32,497 bases of DNA, taken from positions 1 through 32,497 of the forward strand of contig JABACC010000011.1 in assembly GCA_014237915.1 (NCBI GenBank). The letters are read 5' to 3'. Every line of letters begins with the position of its first letter. The first letter of the stretch is position 1. The stretch comes from Candidatus Paceibacter sp. (GTDB lineage Bacteria; Patescibacteriota; Minisyncoccia; Phycocordibacterales; GCA-2747955). The position numbers and the translations under genes are program-made. Positions 10,276 through 17,404 of this stretch are shown here, piece after piece. The notes beneath the pieces are model-generated. The model did no database searches, was not told the origin of the DNA, and was given only the letters and a program-made list of their open reading frames with translations.

Positions 10276-11412
10276 TTAGTTACAGGTGCTATGAGTGTAA
10301 TTATTATCTCCAGACAAAACTCCGTCTTCACAATATCTGTTTTGAGCGTAGGCCACACAAATTCCCCCCTCTGCATTTTCTTGAGAATAAAAAACTTTCG
10401 AAGATCCAGACGCAATTTCTTCCCCTTTAACAAAACAATTTTCAGCTTTTTTTACTTCACAAGAAGAATGGGAATAAGAATTTGAGCCAGACAAAAATCC
10501 GTTTGAACAAGTTCTGACTTGAGAAATATTTTGACAATTTTCAGTGTAAGAAAGAAAATCATCTGTGTAAAAATCGGCACTTTGGCCGTGCTCTAGAAAA
10601 ACTCCATCGATAGAGCAGCCCGAAGCTCCTTCTGTTTTGCAAGATCCTTTATTGTAGATATCGTCTCCCATAAAAACTCCGCCCGTACAGGTTTTTAGTT
10701 GAAAATTATCAGAACAAAATTCTCCGTAAGGCAAAGAATCTTTTGAATAAAATCCTCTTGAAGTTCCTTCTGAAAAATATTCTCCATCAAATAAACACCC
10801 TGATTGTTCATCAAGCTGGCAGGTTAAAAAATTATATTCTGAATTTCCAGAAAAAATTCCATCAGCGCAGGTTCTAACTTGGCTATAATTTTTACAATCC
10901 AAACCGTGAGGGACTTTTGCCTCAGAATAAAAAGTTACAGATCTTCCATTTTCAAAAACCTTGCCGCTTTCGCTAACACAACTATTACTTTCTATACAAT
11001 TTTCATAAGGATAAGAAACATCGCCCAACAAAAAACCTTTATCGCAAGTTCTTTCTTTTGCAAAATAATTACATTTTTCTCCCATCGGAACGGAATTTTT
11101 TGAATAAAAAAGTTTTGTTTTTCCGTGATCTAAATCGTATCCTAAAATTTGACACCCCGGAAGTGAGATTTTATTTTCTTCTTCTTCTTCTGAAAAATTT
11201 TTAAGTTTTTTTTCTTCTTCTAAAAATTTATCAACAATATCATTTTCTAATAAAAGAAAATTTCCAGATGAATTATCTTCATAAAAAATATCGTCTAAAT
11301 TGCTTTCATCTGAGCTTAAAAAATCTTTTGTTAGGAAAAAAACAAAAATCAAAATAGCTACTACCGAAAAAAAAGAAATAATTGTTTTTATAATTTTTGA
11401 ATTGGGGTTCAT
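10276..11412 (-). CDS. Membrane-anchored protein with five cysteine-rich repeats
   Basis: The product has 378 residues. A single N-terminal hydrophobic segment (about 9-29, IIKTIISFFSVVAILIFVFF) acts as signal anchor, followed by an acidic linker. Five repeats of ~50 residues then run to the C-terminus, each with four cysteines in the pattern C-x3-G...G-x-S-x2-FYS...C...R-x-C-x2-G-x-x-x-G...Y...C. Examples are QVRTCSNGFLSGSNSYSHSSC and QVRTCADGIFSGNSEYNF. The spacing suggests disulfide-stabilised extracytoplasmic modules, consistent with the DsbA-like protein at 22129. No enzyme motif is seen; a structural or binding role is inference. A TATAAT box 6 nt before ATG 11412 predicts leaderless expression; murA follows. 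Confidence 0.8.
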   Translation of the reverse strand: MNPNSKIIKTIISFFSVVAILIFVFFLTKDFLSSDESNLDDIFYEDNSSGNFLLLENDIVDKFLEEEKKLKNFSEEEEENKISLPGCQILGYDLDHGKTKLFYSKNSVPMGEKCNYFAKERTCDKGFLLGDVSYPYENCIESNSCVSESGKVFENGRSVTFYSEAKVPHGLDCKNYSQVRTCADGIFSGNSEYNFLTCQLDEQSGCLFDGEYFSEGTSRGFYSKDSLPYGEFCSDNFQLKTCTGGVFMGDDIYNKGSCKTEGASGCSIDGVFLEHGQSADFYTDDFLSYTENCQNISQVRTCSNGFLSGSNSYSHSSCEVKKAENCFVKGEEIASGSSKVFYSQENAEGGICVAYAQNRYCEDGVLSGDNNYTHSTCN

Positions 11413-11418
11413 TTTTTT

Positions 11419-11424
11419 ATTATA
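11419..11424 (-). promoter_or_regulatory. -10 box of the Cys-repeat gene, leaderless-type
   Basis: TATAAT lies 6 nt before the ATG. Confidence 0.6.
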
Positions 11425-11437
11425 TCAAAAAAAAATT

Positions 11438-11474
11438 TAAATGGCGGATTTGGCGAAGCCAAATCCGCCATTTA
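11438..11474. repeat. GGCGGATTTGGC palindrome
   Basis: A 17-bp perfect stem with a GAA loop lies between the Cys-repeat gene and the small gene at 11510. It is a family member and likely a terminator. Confidence 0.8.
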
Positions 11475-11509
11475 ATTTTTTGTAAAATATTGAAAAATAT
11501 AAAATAAAT

Positions 11510-11719
11510 TTAATCTTCAATCGTTGCCGGGCTTTTTAAAAAAAGATAATTTTTATCAACCGGAATTTCTTCTCCCTGAATTTCTAAATTATTTTGCGAC
11601 TCTTGTTCGGCAGCAATTTTTGCTTCCCACCTTGCAGGCCCACCCATAAAAATCCAAAGTAAAAACAAAACTCCAAAACCTCCTAAAAATTTTAATAAAA
11701 TATCTTTTGCATCTTCCAT
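11510..11719 (-). CDS. Small single-helix membrane protein, unknown
   Basis: The product has 69 residues. Residues ~9-27 form one transmembrane helix (LKFLGGFGVLFLLWIFMGG), followed by a charged tail (KIAAEQESQNNLEIQGEE). It starts 8 bp after the mutM stop on the same strand, so it is probably a mutM operon partner. A terminator-like palindrome follows. No family was recognised. The overlapping track ORF at 11589 is a frame shadow. Confidence 0.65.
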   Translation of the reverse strand: MEDAKDILLKFLGGFGVLFLLWIFMGGPARWEAKIAAEQESQNNLEIQGEEIPVDKNYLFLKSPATIED

Positions 11720-11727
11720 TTTGTTTT

Positions 11728-12669
11728 TTATTTATATAAAATTTGGTGTTTTTTACAAAATCTTCCCACTCTTCCACCAATTAATTTTTTTTCTATTATA
11801 CCAGAACAATTCTTTAAAGAACATTTTTCTCCTTCTTTTTTATAAGCTTTATGAAAATTTTGAAAGTCTCCTCTTTTTCCTTCGATGTTTCTAAAATCTG
11901 ACATTGAATCCCCTCCAACTTTTAAAGATTTTTCTAAGATTTTTTTAGAATTTTTCAAAATCTCAGAAAATTTTTTTTCTGGAATTTTTGAAATTATACT
12001 TTCTGGGTGAATTTTTGATGAAAATAAAATTTCATCAGAATAAATATTTCCAATTCCTGCCACAATTTCTGGGTTCATTAAAACTGATTTTATTTTTCCA
12101 TTTTTTTGCAAAAAAAGTCTTTCTTTTAAATTTTTTGCTGAAAAATCTTTTGGCAAAATTTCAGGCCCCGTTTTTTCTAAATATTTATCTAAATTTTCTT
12201 TTTTTATTAAACAAATTTTTGCAAATTTTCGCATATCAGAAAGTGCTAAAAATTTTTCGTCATCAAGTTTAAAAATTAAATGAATAAATCTGTTAAAAGT
12301 GTTTTGTAATGGGGATTTTTCTTTTGCGGATTTGCCTTCGGCAAATCCGCCATCCGGCTCCCAAATTTTTTCTTTTTTGTTCCAAAAATATTTTCCGTAA
12401 AGCAAATGCCCCGTCATTTTCAAATGAATTAAAACAACAAAATCTGAATCAGTAAAAATTAAAATATTTTTTGCTCTTCTTTGGGCTTTTAAAATTTTCT
12501 TTCCTGCAAAGCTTTTTTTAAAAAAAGAAAAATATTTTGGATCTTTTATATTTTCTTTTCCACAAAAATAAGGGCTTTCATAATCTGTCCAAATATCTAA
12601 AATTTTTTTTCCTTTAACTTTTTTATTAATTCCGTCAACGACTGTTTGTACTTCTGGTAATTCAGGCAT
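11728..12669 (-). CDS. mutM: Formamidopyrimidine-DNA glycosylase MutM/Fpg
   Basis: Fpg removes oxidised purines such as 8-oxoG and nicks the abasic site. The catalytic N-terminus PELPEVQTV (Pro2, Glu3), a lysine in KAQRRAKN near residue 61, HLKMTGHL and NPEIVAGIGNIYSDEILF are all present. The C-terminal zinc finger reads C-x4-C...GGRVGRFC-x2-H; His replaces the usual last Cys and the first pair is spaced by four. Residues 107-115 (GGFAEGKSA) are encoded by a palindromic element and look inserted before the SPLQNTFNRFIHL strand. A TATAAT box lies 8 nt before the ATG, so it is predicted leaderless. It forms an apparent operon with the small membrane protein downstream. Confidence 0.94.
   Translation of the reverse strand: MPELPEVQTVVDGINKKVKGKKILDIWTDYESPYFCGKENIKDPKYFSFFKKSFAGKKILKAQRRAKNILIFTDSDFVVLIHLKMTGHLLYGKYFWNKKEKIWEPDGGFAEGKSAKEKSPLQNTFNRFIHLIFKLDDEKFLALSDMRKFAKICLIKKENLDKYLEKTGPEILPKDFSAKNLKERLFLQKNGKIKSVLMNPEIVAGIGNIYSDEILFSSKIHPESIISKIPEKKFSEILKNSKKILEKSLKVGGDSMSDFRNIEGKRGDFQNFHKAYKKEGEKCSLKNCSGIIEKKLIGGRVGRFCKKHQILYK
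12326..12350. repeat. Palindromic element inside mutM
   Basis: An 11-bp perfect stem (GCGGATTTGCC) with a TTC loop is translated as GGFAEGKSA. The arms match the intergenic copies at 8870, 11438 and 12775. Confidence 0.85.
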
Positions 12670-12677
12670 AATAAATA

Positions 12678-12683
12678 ATTATA
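12678..12683 (-). promoter_or_regulatory. -10 box of mutM, leaderless-type
   Basis: TATAAT lies 8 nt before the ATG. Confidence 0.6.
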
Positions 12684-12736
12684 CTAAAACGAAAAAAATT
12701 TTGAAATTTAAAATCATTTTTTAATTTCTTAAACTT

Positions 12737-12762
12737 AACGGAAAACCTTCAGGTTTTCCGTT
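12737..12762. terminator. Hairpin upstream of mutM
   Basis: An 11-bp stem (AACGGAAAACC) with a TTCA loop is followed on the plus strand by a T-rich run. It is the second hairpin after uvrC on the minus strand. Confidence 0.65.
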
Positions 12763-12774
12763 TTCTTTGTTTAA

Positions 12775-12815
12775 TTTTTTGGTGGATTTTGCCTTCGGCA
12801 AAATCCACCAAAAAA
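12775..12815. repeat. GGTGGATTTTGCC palindrome downstream of uvrC
   Basis: A 19-bp perfect stem with a TTC loop and T6/A6 tails lies 11 bp beyond the uvrC stop. It is the likely uvrC terminator and a family member. Confidence 0.8.
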
Positions 12816-12825
12816 ATAAAAAACC

Positions 12826-14046
12826 CTACTTCCCTAAAAAATTCTTACCCCTTAATTTTTTATGATAAGAAAGAGCAAAACGATGAACTTCTGAATTTGC
12901 AAGCAAAATTTCTTTTTTATATTTTTCAATTATTTTTCTTTCTCCTAAAATTTTTTCCACTTTATGTTTTTTGTTTTTTAAACAAGAAACAACTTTTATA
13001 TTTTCTAATTTATTTTCTTTTAAAAATTTTTCCACTACCCTTTTTTGCGCCACTCCTCCGTCGGAAACTATTAAATCTGGAAATTTCCATTCAAAATGTG
13101 AAAATCTTCTCTCTAAAATTTCCCGCAAGGCTCCTGTGTCGTTTGAATTTTGAAATTCTTTTATTTTAAATTTTCTATATTCGCTTTTTAAAGCCTCGCC
13201 TGAAAAAACAACGGAAAAAGCTCCCACAATTTCTTTACCGGCTGTATGAGAAATATCATAAGCTTCAATACGAAAATCTTCCATACCCTTTTTTTCTTTT
13301 TCTTCTGCAAAAATTAAAGAGCTATCTTTAATATGTTTTAGAGAGTTTATTTTATTTCTAATCTCAGCTGCTTTTTCAAATTCTTCTTTTTTTGAAAACT
13401 CTTTCATTTTTTTTTCTAGAGATTTTAAAATTTTTTCTTTTTTGCCTTCAAAAAAATATTTTATATTTAAAATATTTTTTCCATATTCTTTTTTTGAAAT
13501 TCCTAAATTTGGAGCAAGACCGAGTTGTTTGTAAAAAGGAGTTTTTTCAGCAATAGTTTTTTTTTGAGAAAAAAAGGGAAAAATTTTTCGAATTATTTTT
13601 AGAGCTTCTTCTAAATTTTTTCTTGAAGTGTAGGGGCCGAAAGAATATTTTATTTTTTCTTTAATTTTTTTTTCCATTAAATCTTTATGTCTTTTAATAA
13701 AAATTCTTGGATATTCTTCGTCGGAAATAATTAAATAACAAAAAGATTTATCTGATTTTTCTTTTGTGTTGTATTTTGGCTGGTGCTTTTTTATTAAATT
13801 GGCTTCTAAAATTAGAGCTTCCAAAACAGAATCTGTTTTTTCAAAAACTAAGTCGTTTACCTCTTCCATCATTTTTTCTAAAAGTGGGCCTCTTTTTTGA
13901 TATAACTCTTTTGAAAAATAAGAAAGTGTTCTGTTTTTTAAAGAAGTTGCTTTTCCGATATACAAAAATTCTTTATTTTTTTTAAAAAAATAAACACCGG
14001 ATGATTCTGGAAAATTTTGAGCAAGCTTTTTAAGATTTTTTTTCAT
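12826..14046 (-). CDS. uvrC: Excinuclease UvrC, short form lacking the HhH domain
   Basis: The product has 406 residues, against about 600 for standard UvrC. It has an N-terminal GIY-YIG nuclease domain (SGVYFFKKNKEFLYIGKATSLKNRTLSY is the relevant stretch), a UVR motif (EKKMKEFSKKEEFEKAAEIRN, near 205-225) and the RNase-H-like 5' nuclease with AYDISH, IVSDGG and SEVHRFA, which supply the Asp-Asp-His triad. The protein ends ~15 residues later, so the C-terminal tandem helix-hairpin-helix DNA-binding domain is missing. The stop is followed directly by a terminator, so this looks like the natural end. A TAAAAT box lies 6 nt before the ATG. Confidence 0.9.
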   Translation of the reverse strand: MKKNLKKLAQNFPESSGVYFFKKNKEFLYIGKATSLKNRTLSYFSKELYQKRGPLLEKMMEEVNDLVFEKTDSVLEALILEANLIKKHQPKYNTKEKSDKSFCYLIISDEEYPRIFIKRHKDLMEKKIKEKIKYSFGPYTSRKNLEEALKIIRKIFPFFSQKKTIAEKTPFYKQLGLAPNLGISKKEYGKNILNIKYFFEGKKEKILKSLEKKMKEFSKKEEFEKAAEIRNKINSLKHIKDSSLIFAEEKEKKGMEDFRIEAYDISHTAGKEIVGAFSVVFSGEALKSEYRKFKIKEFQNSNDTGALREILERRFSHFEWKFPDLIVSDGGVAQKRVVEKFLKENKLENIKVVSCLKNKKHKVEKILGERKIIEKYKKEILLANSEVHRFALSYHKKLRGKNFLGK

Positions 14047-14052
14047 TGCCTT

Positions 14053-14058
14053 ATTTTA
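14053..14058 (-). promoter_or_regulatory. -10-like box of uvrC, leaderless-type
   Basis: TAAAAT lies 6 nt before the ATG. Confidence 0.5.
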
Positions 14059-14096
14059 ACAAAATATTTTTTGAAAAATTTAATCTTTTGTGTTTG

Positions 14097-14139
14097 TTTT
14101 TTGAGTGGATTTTGGCTTCGCCAAAATCCACTCAAAAAA
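14097..14139. repeat. GAGTGGATTTTGGC palindrome, left copy
   Basis: A 20-bp perfect stem has a TTC loop. The arms are identical to the copy at 15033, and the left flank (TTTTGTgTTTGTTTTTTGAG) is nearly identical too. The pair brackets the orphan gene at 14220. Confidence 0.85.
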
Positions 14140-14142
14140 AAT

Positions 14143-14171
14143 TTGACATTAATTATCTTTATGATAAAAAT
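14143..14171 (+). promoter_or_regulatory. Promoter of the orphan gene at 14220
   Basis: A consensus -35 TTGACA (14143-14148) is followed after 16-17 nt by an AT-rich -10 (TAAAAAT). This gives a ~40-nt leader with an SD, unlike the leaderless promoters of the housekeeping genes. Confidence 0.5.
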
Positions 14172-14219
14172 AAAACTAGACTTTGACAAAATTTAAACAA
14201 ACATAGAAAGGAACACAAA

Positions 14220-14954
14220 ATGATAAATATTTTTAAACTTATTTATTCTTATATAACCATAGGGGTAACTGCTAAAAAATATCTTAGTAAAGGTTTAAAT
14301 TTCGCTTTAGAAAAAATCATTACTCAAGATATAAGAATTCAAATAATGATTTTGGAAAAACTTCATAAAATAAACCCTGTCTTTGTGGCAAATGTTTTAT
14401 GTAAACTCTTTGAAAATGGAGGAAATAAAAACCTAAAAAAAATGTTTGAATTAAAAAAACCTGAAATCCTTAAAGAACTTTTAGGTTTTTTATTCTCAGA
14501 AAAATCAGAAAAAAGGGAAGATACTGCAATTAAAATTATCACCATTTTTCCGATCTTGATTAAAGAACTGGAGGAAGAATGTTTTGGAAAAAAAATAATC
14601 AGTATTTCGGGTAAATCAACGAAGAATGTTTTGGAAAAAATCTTGGATCGTTTAAAATTGGATCTTTTAAAAGATGGCTGTCTTTTAAAAACTCTAAGTT
14701 CTGAAAAGATTAATGCTCTAATAGCTAAGTGTCTTGAGCAGGGAGTTTCTCCATACGAGTTATCTTCTATTTTTGGTCCAGAAAAAGTTGGAGAAAAAAT
14801 TAAATCATCGTCTAAAAAGACAAAAGACTCGGCTCTCAAAACCCTAGAACACTTGAGAACAACTTGTTCCGCGGCTTACCAAAAAATAATGGCGATAGTT
14901 GACGAGAAAAAAACTCGAGAAGAAAAAGTTTTTCATATAGGTGCGAAAGTTTAA
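14220..14954 (+). CDS. Orphan helical protein, unknown function
   Basis: The product has 244 residues, Lys- and Leu-rich and predicted mostly alpha-helical, with an amphipathic or weakly hydrophobic N-terminus (INIFKLIYSYITIGVTAKKY). No family was recognised. It has a real Shine-Dalgarno (AGAAAGGA, 7 nt before ATG), which the neighbouring core genes lack, and a consensus promoter. A 20-bp stretch (GAAGAATGTTTTGGAAAAAA) occurs twice, 47 bp apart and in different frames, giving EECFGKK and KNVLEK. It is flanked by near-identical palindromes and followed by its own terminator. It may be an acquired cassette. The antisense ORF at 14363 is a shadow. Confidence 0.75.
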   Translation: MINIFKLIYSYITIGVTAKKYLSKGLNFALEKIITQDIRIQIMILEKLHKINPVFVANVLCKLFENGGNKNLKKMFELKKPEILKELLGFLFSEKSEKREDTAIKIITIFPILIKELEEECFGKKIISISGKSTKNVLEKILDRLKLDLLKDGCLLKTLSSEKINALIAKCLEQGVSPYELSSIFGPEKVGEKIKSSSKKTKDSALKTLEHLRTTCSAAYQKIMAIVDEKKTREEKVFHIGAKV

Positions 14955-14975
14955 TCTCTCTTGCTCTTTTAATTT

Positions 14976-15004
14976 AAAGCCGCGGAAAAATTTTCTGCGG
15001 TTTT
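14976..15004 (+). terminator. Terminator of the orphan gene
   Basis: A GC-rich stem (CCGCGGAAAA paired with TTTTCTGCGG, one G-U) is followed by TTTTCTTTTTTTC. Confidence 0.8.
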
Positions 15005-15032
15005 CTTTTTTTCTTTTAAAATTTTGTTTTTG

Positions 15033-15075
15033 TTTTTTGAGTGGATTTTGGCGAAGCCAAAATCCACTCAAAAAA
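15033..15075. repeat. GAGTGGATTTTGGC palindrome, right copy
   Basis: A 20-bp perfect stem with a GAA loop. The arms are identical to 14097-14139 but the loop is in the opposite orientation. Confidence 0.85.
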
Positions 15076-15078
15076 AGC

Positions 15079-15106
15079 TTGTAAAAATAAAAAATATCTA
15101 TATAAT
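15079..15106 (+). promoter_or_regulatory. Promoter of the mini-gene at 15132
   Basis: -35 TTGTAA, a 16-nt spacer and -10 TATAAT. A ~20-nt leader containing AGAAAGGG follows. Confidence 0.55.
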
Positions 15107-15131
15107 AAATCTTAGTCAGAAAGGGAAATTC

Positions 15132-15308
15132 ATGATTAAAAATTAACAATCTTGCCAATCTTCTATTGGCAATCGTAACTCCGAAAGAGAGAGAAGAGGG
15201 GCTACTATTATTGAGCAGTGGGCTGATAAGGATGACCGCCAAAGAGATGCTTCTACTCCAACAAAACCTGAAAGTGAGTCATTGAACTTACTTGCTGGTA
15301 AAAAATAA
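15132..15308 (+). pseudogene. Disrupted or upstream-ORF-controlled mini-gene, unknown
   Basis: A promoter, a good SD (AGAAAGGG) and an ATG are followed after four codons by an in-frame TAA (15144-15146). The same frame then stays open to TAA at 15306, giving a hydrophilic 53-residue stretch (IIEQWADKDDRQRDASTP inside) with A/T-biased third positions. A 21-nt hairpin (TTGCCAAT-CTTCT-ATTGGCAA, 15152-15172) sits just after the stop. A second frame from about 15136 reads NNLANLLLAIVTPKEREEG and later MTAKEMLLLQQNLKVSH, ending TGA at ~15285; it has a loose TrpR-like look. So this may be a pseudogene by substitution, a frameshifted gene, or a short leader peptide plus hairpin. I cannot decide. Confidence 0.4.
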
Positions 15309-15317
15309 AATGATTTT

Positions 15318-15340
15318 AATCGCGCTCAAAAGGCGCGGTT
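15318..15340 (+). terminator. Terminator of the mini-gene
   Basis: The stem CGCGC/GCGCG is extended by AAT/GTT and followed by TAACTTTT. It lies 10 bp after the mini-gene's last stop, which supports a transcription unit there. Confidence 0.65.
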
Positions 15341-15361
15341 TAACTTTTCCCAAAAATTTTA

Positions 15362-15367
15362 TATAAT
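15362..15367 (+). promoter_or_regulatory. -10 box of prfB, leaderless-type
   Basis: TATAAT lies 7 nt before the ATG. Confidence 0.6.
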
Positions 15368-15374
15368 CTAAACA

Positions 15375-16250
15375 ATGCAAGAAAAAGAAAAAAAAGAAAT
15401 TGTTGAAAAACTCTCTATTTTAAAAAGCAAAACCTACTCTTCAGATTTTTGGAAAAATTCTCAAAAAGCTCAGGAGATTTTAAAAGAAATTGAATTTTTA
15501 AATAAAAAATTAAAAGGTGGCGGAAAATATGATCATCTTCCCTCTTTGGTGGCTATTTTTTCTGGTGTTGGCGGCGAAGACTCTGAAGATTTTGTAAAAA
15601 TTTTATTTGAAATGTATTTGGCTTTTTGCAACAAAAATAATTTTGATCTTTATGTTTTAGATGAGACAAAAAACTCAAAAGGTGGTTATAAAAATATTCA
15701 TTTTGAAATTAAAAATAAAAAATCTTACGGAAAATTAAAAAAGCAAAACGGAGTTCACCGAATGATTAGAAAATCTCCTTTCAATGCTAAAAATAAAAGG
15801 CAAACAAGTTTTGCTTTAGTGGAAGTTTTGCCAAAAATTCCAAAAACAGATTTTCATTTTAATGAAGAAAATCTTGAAATTTCTTTTTCAAAATCTGGCG
15901 GAGCCGGCGGTCAAAATGTAAACAAAAGAGATACGGCGGTAAGGCTGACTGACCCTGAAACTGAAATTTCTGTTTCTGTCTCTTCTGAGCGCTCGCAAGA
16001 GCAAAACAGAGAAATTACTTTAGAGCTTTTAAGGGCCAAACTTTTCAAAAAACACCGCGAAGACGAAAAGAAAAAAAAAGAAGGTTTACAAATTGATAAA
16101 AAATTAAAAATTGATTGGGGAAAACAAATTCGATCTTACATTTTTGATCCTTATAAAATGGTTAAAAATCATAAAACAGGAGAAGAGGTAAATAAACTTG
16201 AAGAAGTTTTAGAGGGAAATTTAAATATTTTTGAAAAAGAAAAAAAATAA
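15375..16250 (+). CDS. prfB: Peptide chain release factor 2, N-terminally short
   Basis: RF2 recognises UAA/UGA and triggers peptidyl-tRNA hydrolysis. The SPF stop-recognition tripeptide (134-136, in IRKSPFNA) marks RF2 rather than RF1, and the catalytic GGQ is at 178-180 (SGGAGGQNVNK). At 291 residues it lacks much of domain 1 seen in ~365-residue RF2. The region that carries the autoregulatory UGA frameshift in many RF2 genes is therefore absent, and the leaderless-type promoter leaves no room for it. Its presence indicates UGA is a stop here. It is convergent with the exchanger gene, with only 4 bp between stops. Confidence 0.94.
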   Translation: MQEKEKKEIVEKLSILKSKTYSSDFWKNSQKAQEILKEIEFLNKKLKGGGKYDHLPSLVAIFSGVGGEDSEDFVKILFEMYLAFCNKNNFDLYVLDETKNSKGGYKNIHFEIKNKKSYGKLKKQNGVHRMIRKSPFNAKNKRQTSFALVEVLPKIPKTDFHFNEENLEISFSKSGGAGGQNVNKRDTAVRLTDPETEISVSVSSERSQEQNREITLELLRAKLFKKHREDEKKKKEGLQIDKKLKIDWGKQIRSYIFDPYKMVKNHKTGEEVNKLEEVLEGNLNIFEKEKK

Positions 16251-16254
16251 TTTT

Positions 16255-17232
16255 TTAAATTATTCCAAAAATTTTGAAAAGAAAAAAAGCATAAAAAAGA
16301 ATAAACATTAAACCTTCCCAAATATAAATTTTTTGCGACAAAACAGAAACTAAAAAAATAAAAGTAGAAACAGCTAAAAAAGGAATTCCTACAGAAAGAG
16401 TTTTTTCATCAACAGAAAGATTTGTGAAAATTCCAATTGAGCCGGCAATCATTAGCATATTGAAAACATTTGATCCAAAAATATTTCCAAAGGCTACATC
16501 TGATTTTCCTTTAAAAACGGCTGAAACAGAAACTAAAATTTCAGGCAAAGAAGTTCCGATGGCGATGGCTGAAATAGAAATAAGTTCTGGGTTTATCTGC
16601 CAAATTTGAGAAAGTGAAATAACCGCTTCAATTAAATAATTTGCTCCCAAAGAAAGTATCAACCCTCCCCCAATTAAATATAAAAAATCTTTTGCAGAAA
16701 TTTTTTTTACAATATCTTTTTTTGAAATTTTTGATGTTTCCTCTTCTTTGTTAAAAAGTAAATAAGAAAGATAAATAAAAAAAGCAATAAAAATAAAAAA
16801 AGCTTCTGCTTTAAAAATTATTCCGTCATAGGTAATTACAATAAAAAGTAGAGTTGATAAAATTAAAAGTGGAGCTTCTGTGTTTAATAGATTTTTAGTG
16901 GAAATTATTCTGTTTTCCACAAAAGAAGTTTTTTTTCTTTCTAAAATTTTTTTTCCAAAAATTGCCGAAAGTCCTGCAACCAAAAGAATGTTGGCAATAT
17001 TTGAGCCAACAGCGTTTGAAACTACAATGCTATTTTCTCCAGAAAGTGTGGCCGCAATTGAAGAAGCAAGCTCTGGGAGCGAAGTTCCAATTCCCACAAT
17101 AAGCGCCCCAATTATAAAAGGTTGAAGTTTAAAAAATTTTCCAATTTTCTCAGCTCCAACAAGTAAATAATCAGCTCCTTTAGCAAGAGCTACTATTGAA
17201 ATTAAAAATATAAAAATCCAAAAAATTGTCAT
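16255..17232 (-). CDS. CaCA-family sodium/calcium-type exchanger (YrbG-like)
   Basis: The protein has 325 residues with about ten hydrophobic segments arranged as two inverted halves. Each half has an alpha-repeat ion-binding motif: GIGTSLPELASSIAAT with GSNIANILL in the first, and AIGTSLPEILVSVSAV with GSNVFNMLM in the second. This identifies an integral membrane cation antiporter. The transported ion (Ca2+ with Na+, K+ or H+) cannot be read from sequence. TACAAT and TATATA lie 10-15 nt before the ATG; no SD is present. Confidence 0.92.
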   Translation of the reverse strand: MTIFWIFIFLISIVALAKGADYLLVGAEKIGKFFKLQPFIIGALIVGIGTSLPELASSIAATLSGENSIVVSNAVGSNIANILLVAGLSAIFGKKILERKKTSFVENRIISTKNLLNTEAPLLILSTLLFIVITYDGIIFKAEAFFIFIAFFIYLSYLLFNKEEETSKISKKDIVKKISAKDFLYLIGGGLILSLGANYLIEAVISLSQIWQINPELISISAIAIGTSLPEILVSVSAVFKGKSDVAFGNIFGSNVFNMLMIAGSIGIFTNLSVDEKTLSVGIPFLAVSTFIFLVSVLSQKIYIWEGLMFILFYAFFLFKIFGII

Positions 17233-17265
17233 ATGTTTGTTTTATATATTGTAGCAAAGTTTTGT

Positions 17266-17271
17266 TATAAT
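17266..17271 (+). promoter_or_regulatory. -10 box upstream of the tRNA-Ser region
   Basis: TATAAT lies 14 nt before the first, truncated copy of the tRNA-Ser 5' end (17286), a natural position for a tRNA start. The intact tRNA begins 119 bp further on. Confidence 0.45.
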
Positions 17272-17282
17272 TTCTAAATTGA

Positions 17283-17297
17283 ATTGGAGATGTGTCT
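17283..17297 (+). repeat. Duplicate of the tRNA-Ser 5' end
   Basis: ATTGGAGATGTGTCT here is identical to 17402-17416, which spans the true tRNA 5' end. The 104 bp between the copies includes GAAATATATT, also found in the repeats downstream of both tRNAs. It looks like an insertion with duplication of the tRNA start. Confidence 0.8.
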
Positions 17298-17404
17298 CTG
17301 GTGGGAAAATTTTAAATTTATGCGAATTTTCGAGAATGAAATGAACGGAAGCACGAAGACACATTTCCCGCAAGGGCTCCAATTTGAGTGAAACGAAATA
17401 TATT

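Noticed and set aside
14363-15242. Minus-strand ORFs over and after the orphan gene
   Set aside because: No promoter or SD; composition is that of antisense frames, and they cross terminators.
15166-15287. TrpR-like reading of the frame LAIVTPKEREEG...LKVSH
   Set aside because: Resemblance is short, the start would be TTG without SD, and wobble positions are not A/T-biased; kept only as an alternative in the mini-gene entry.
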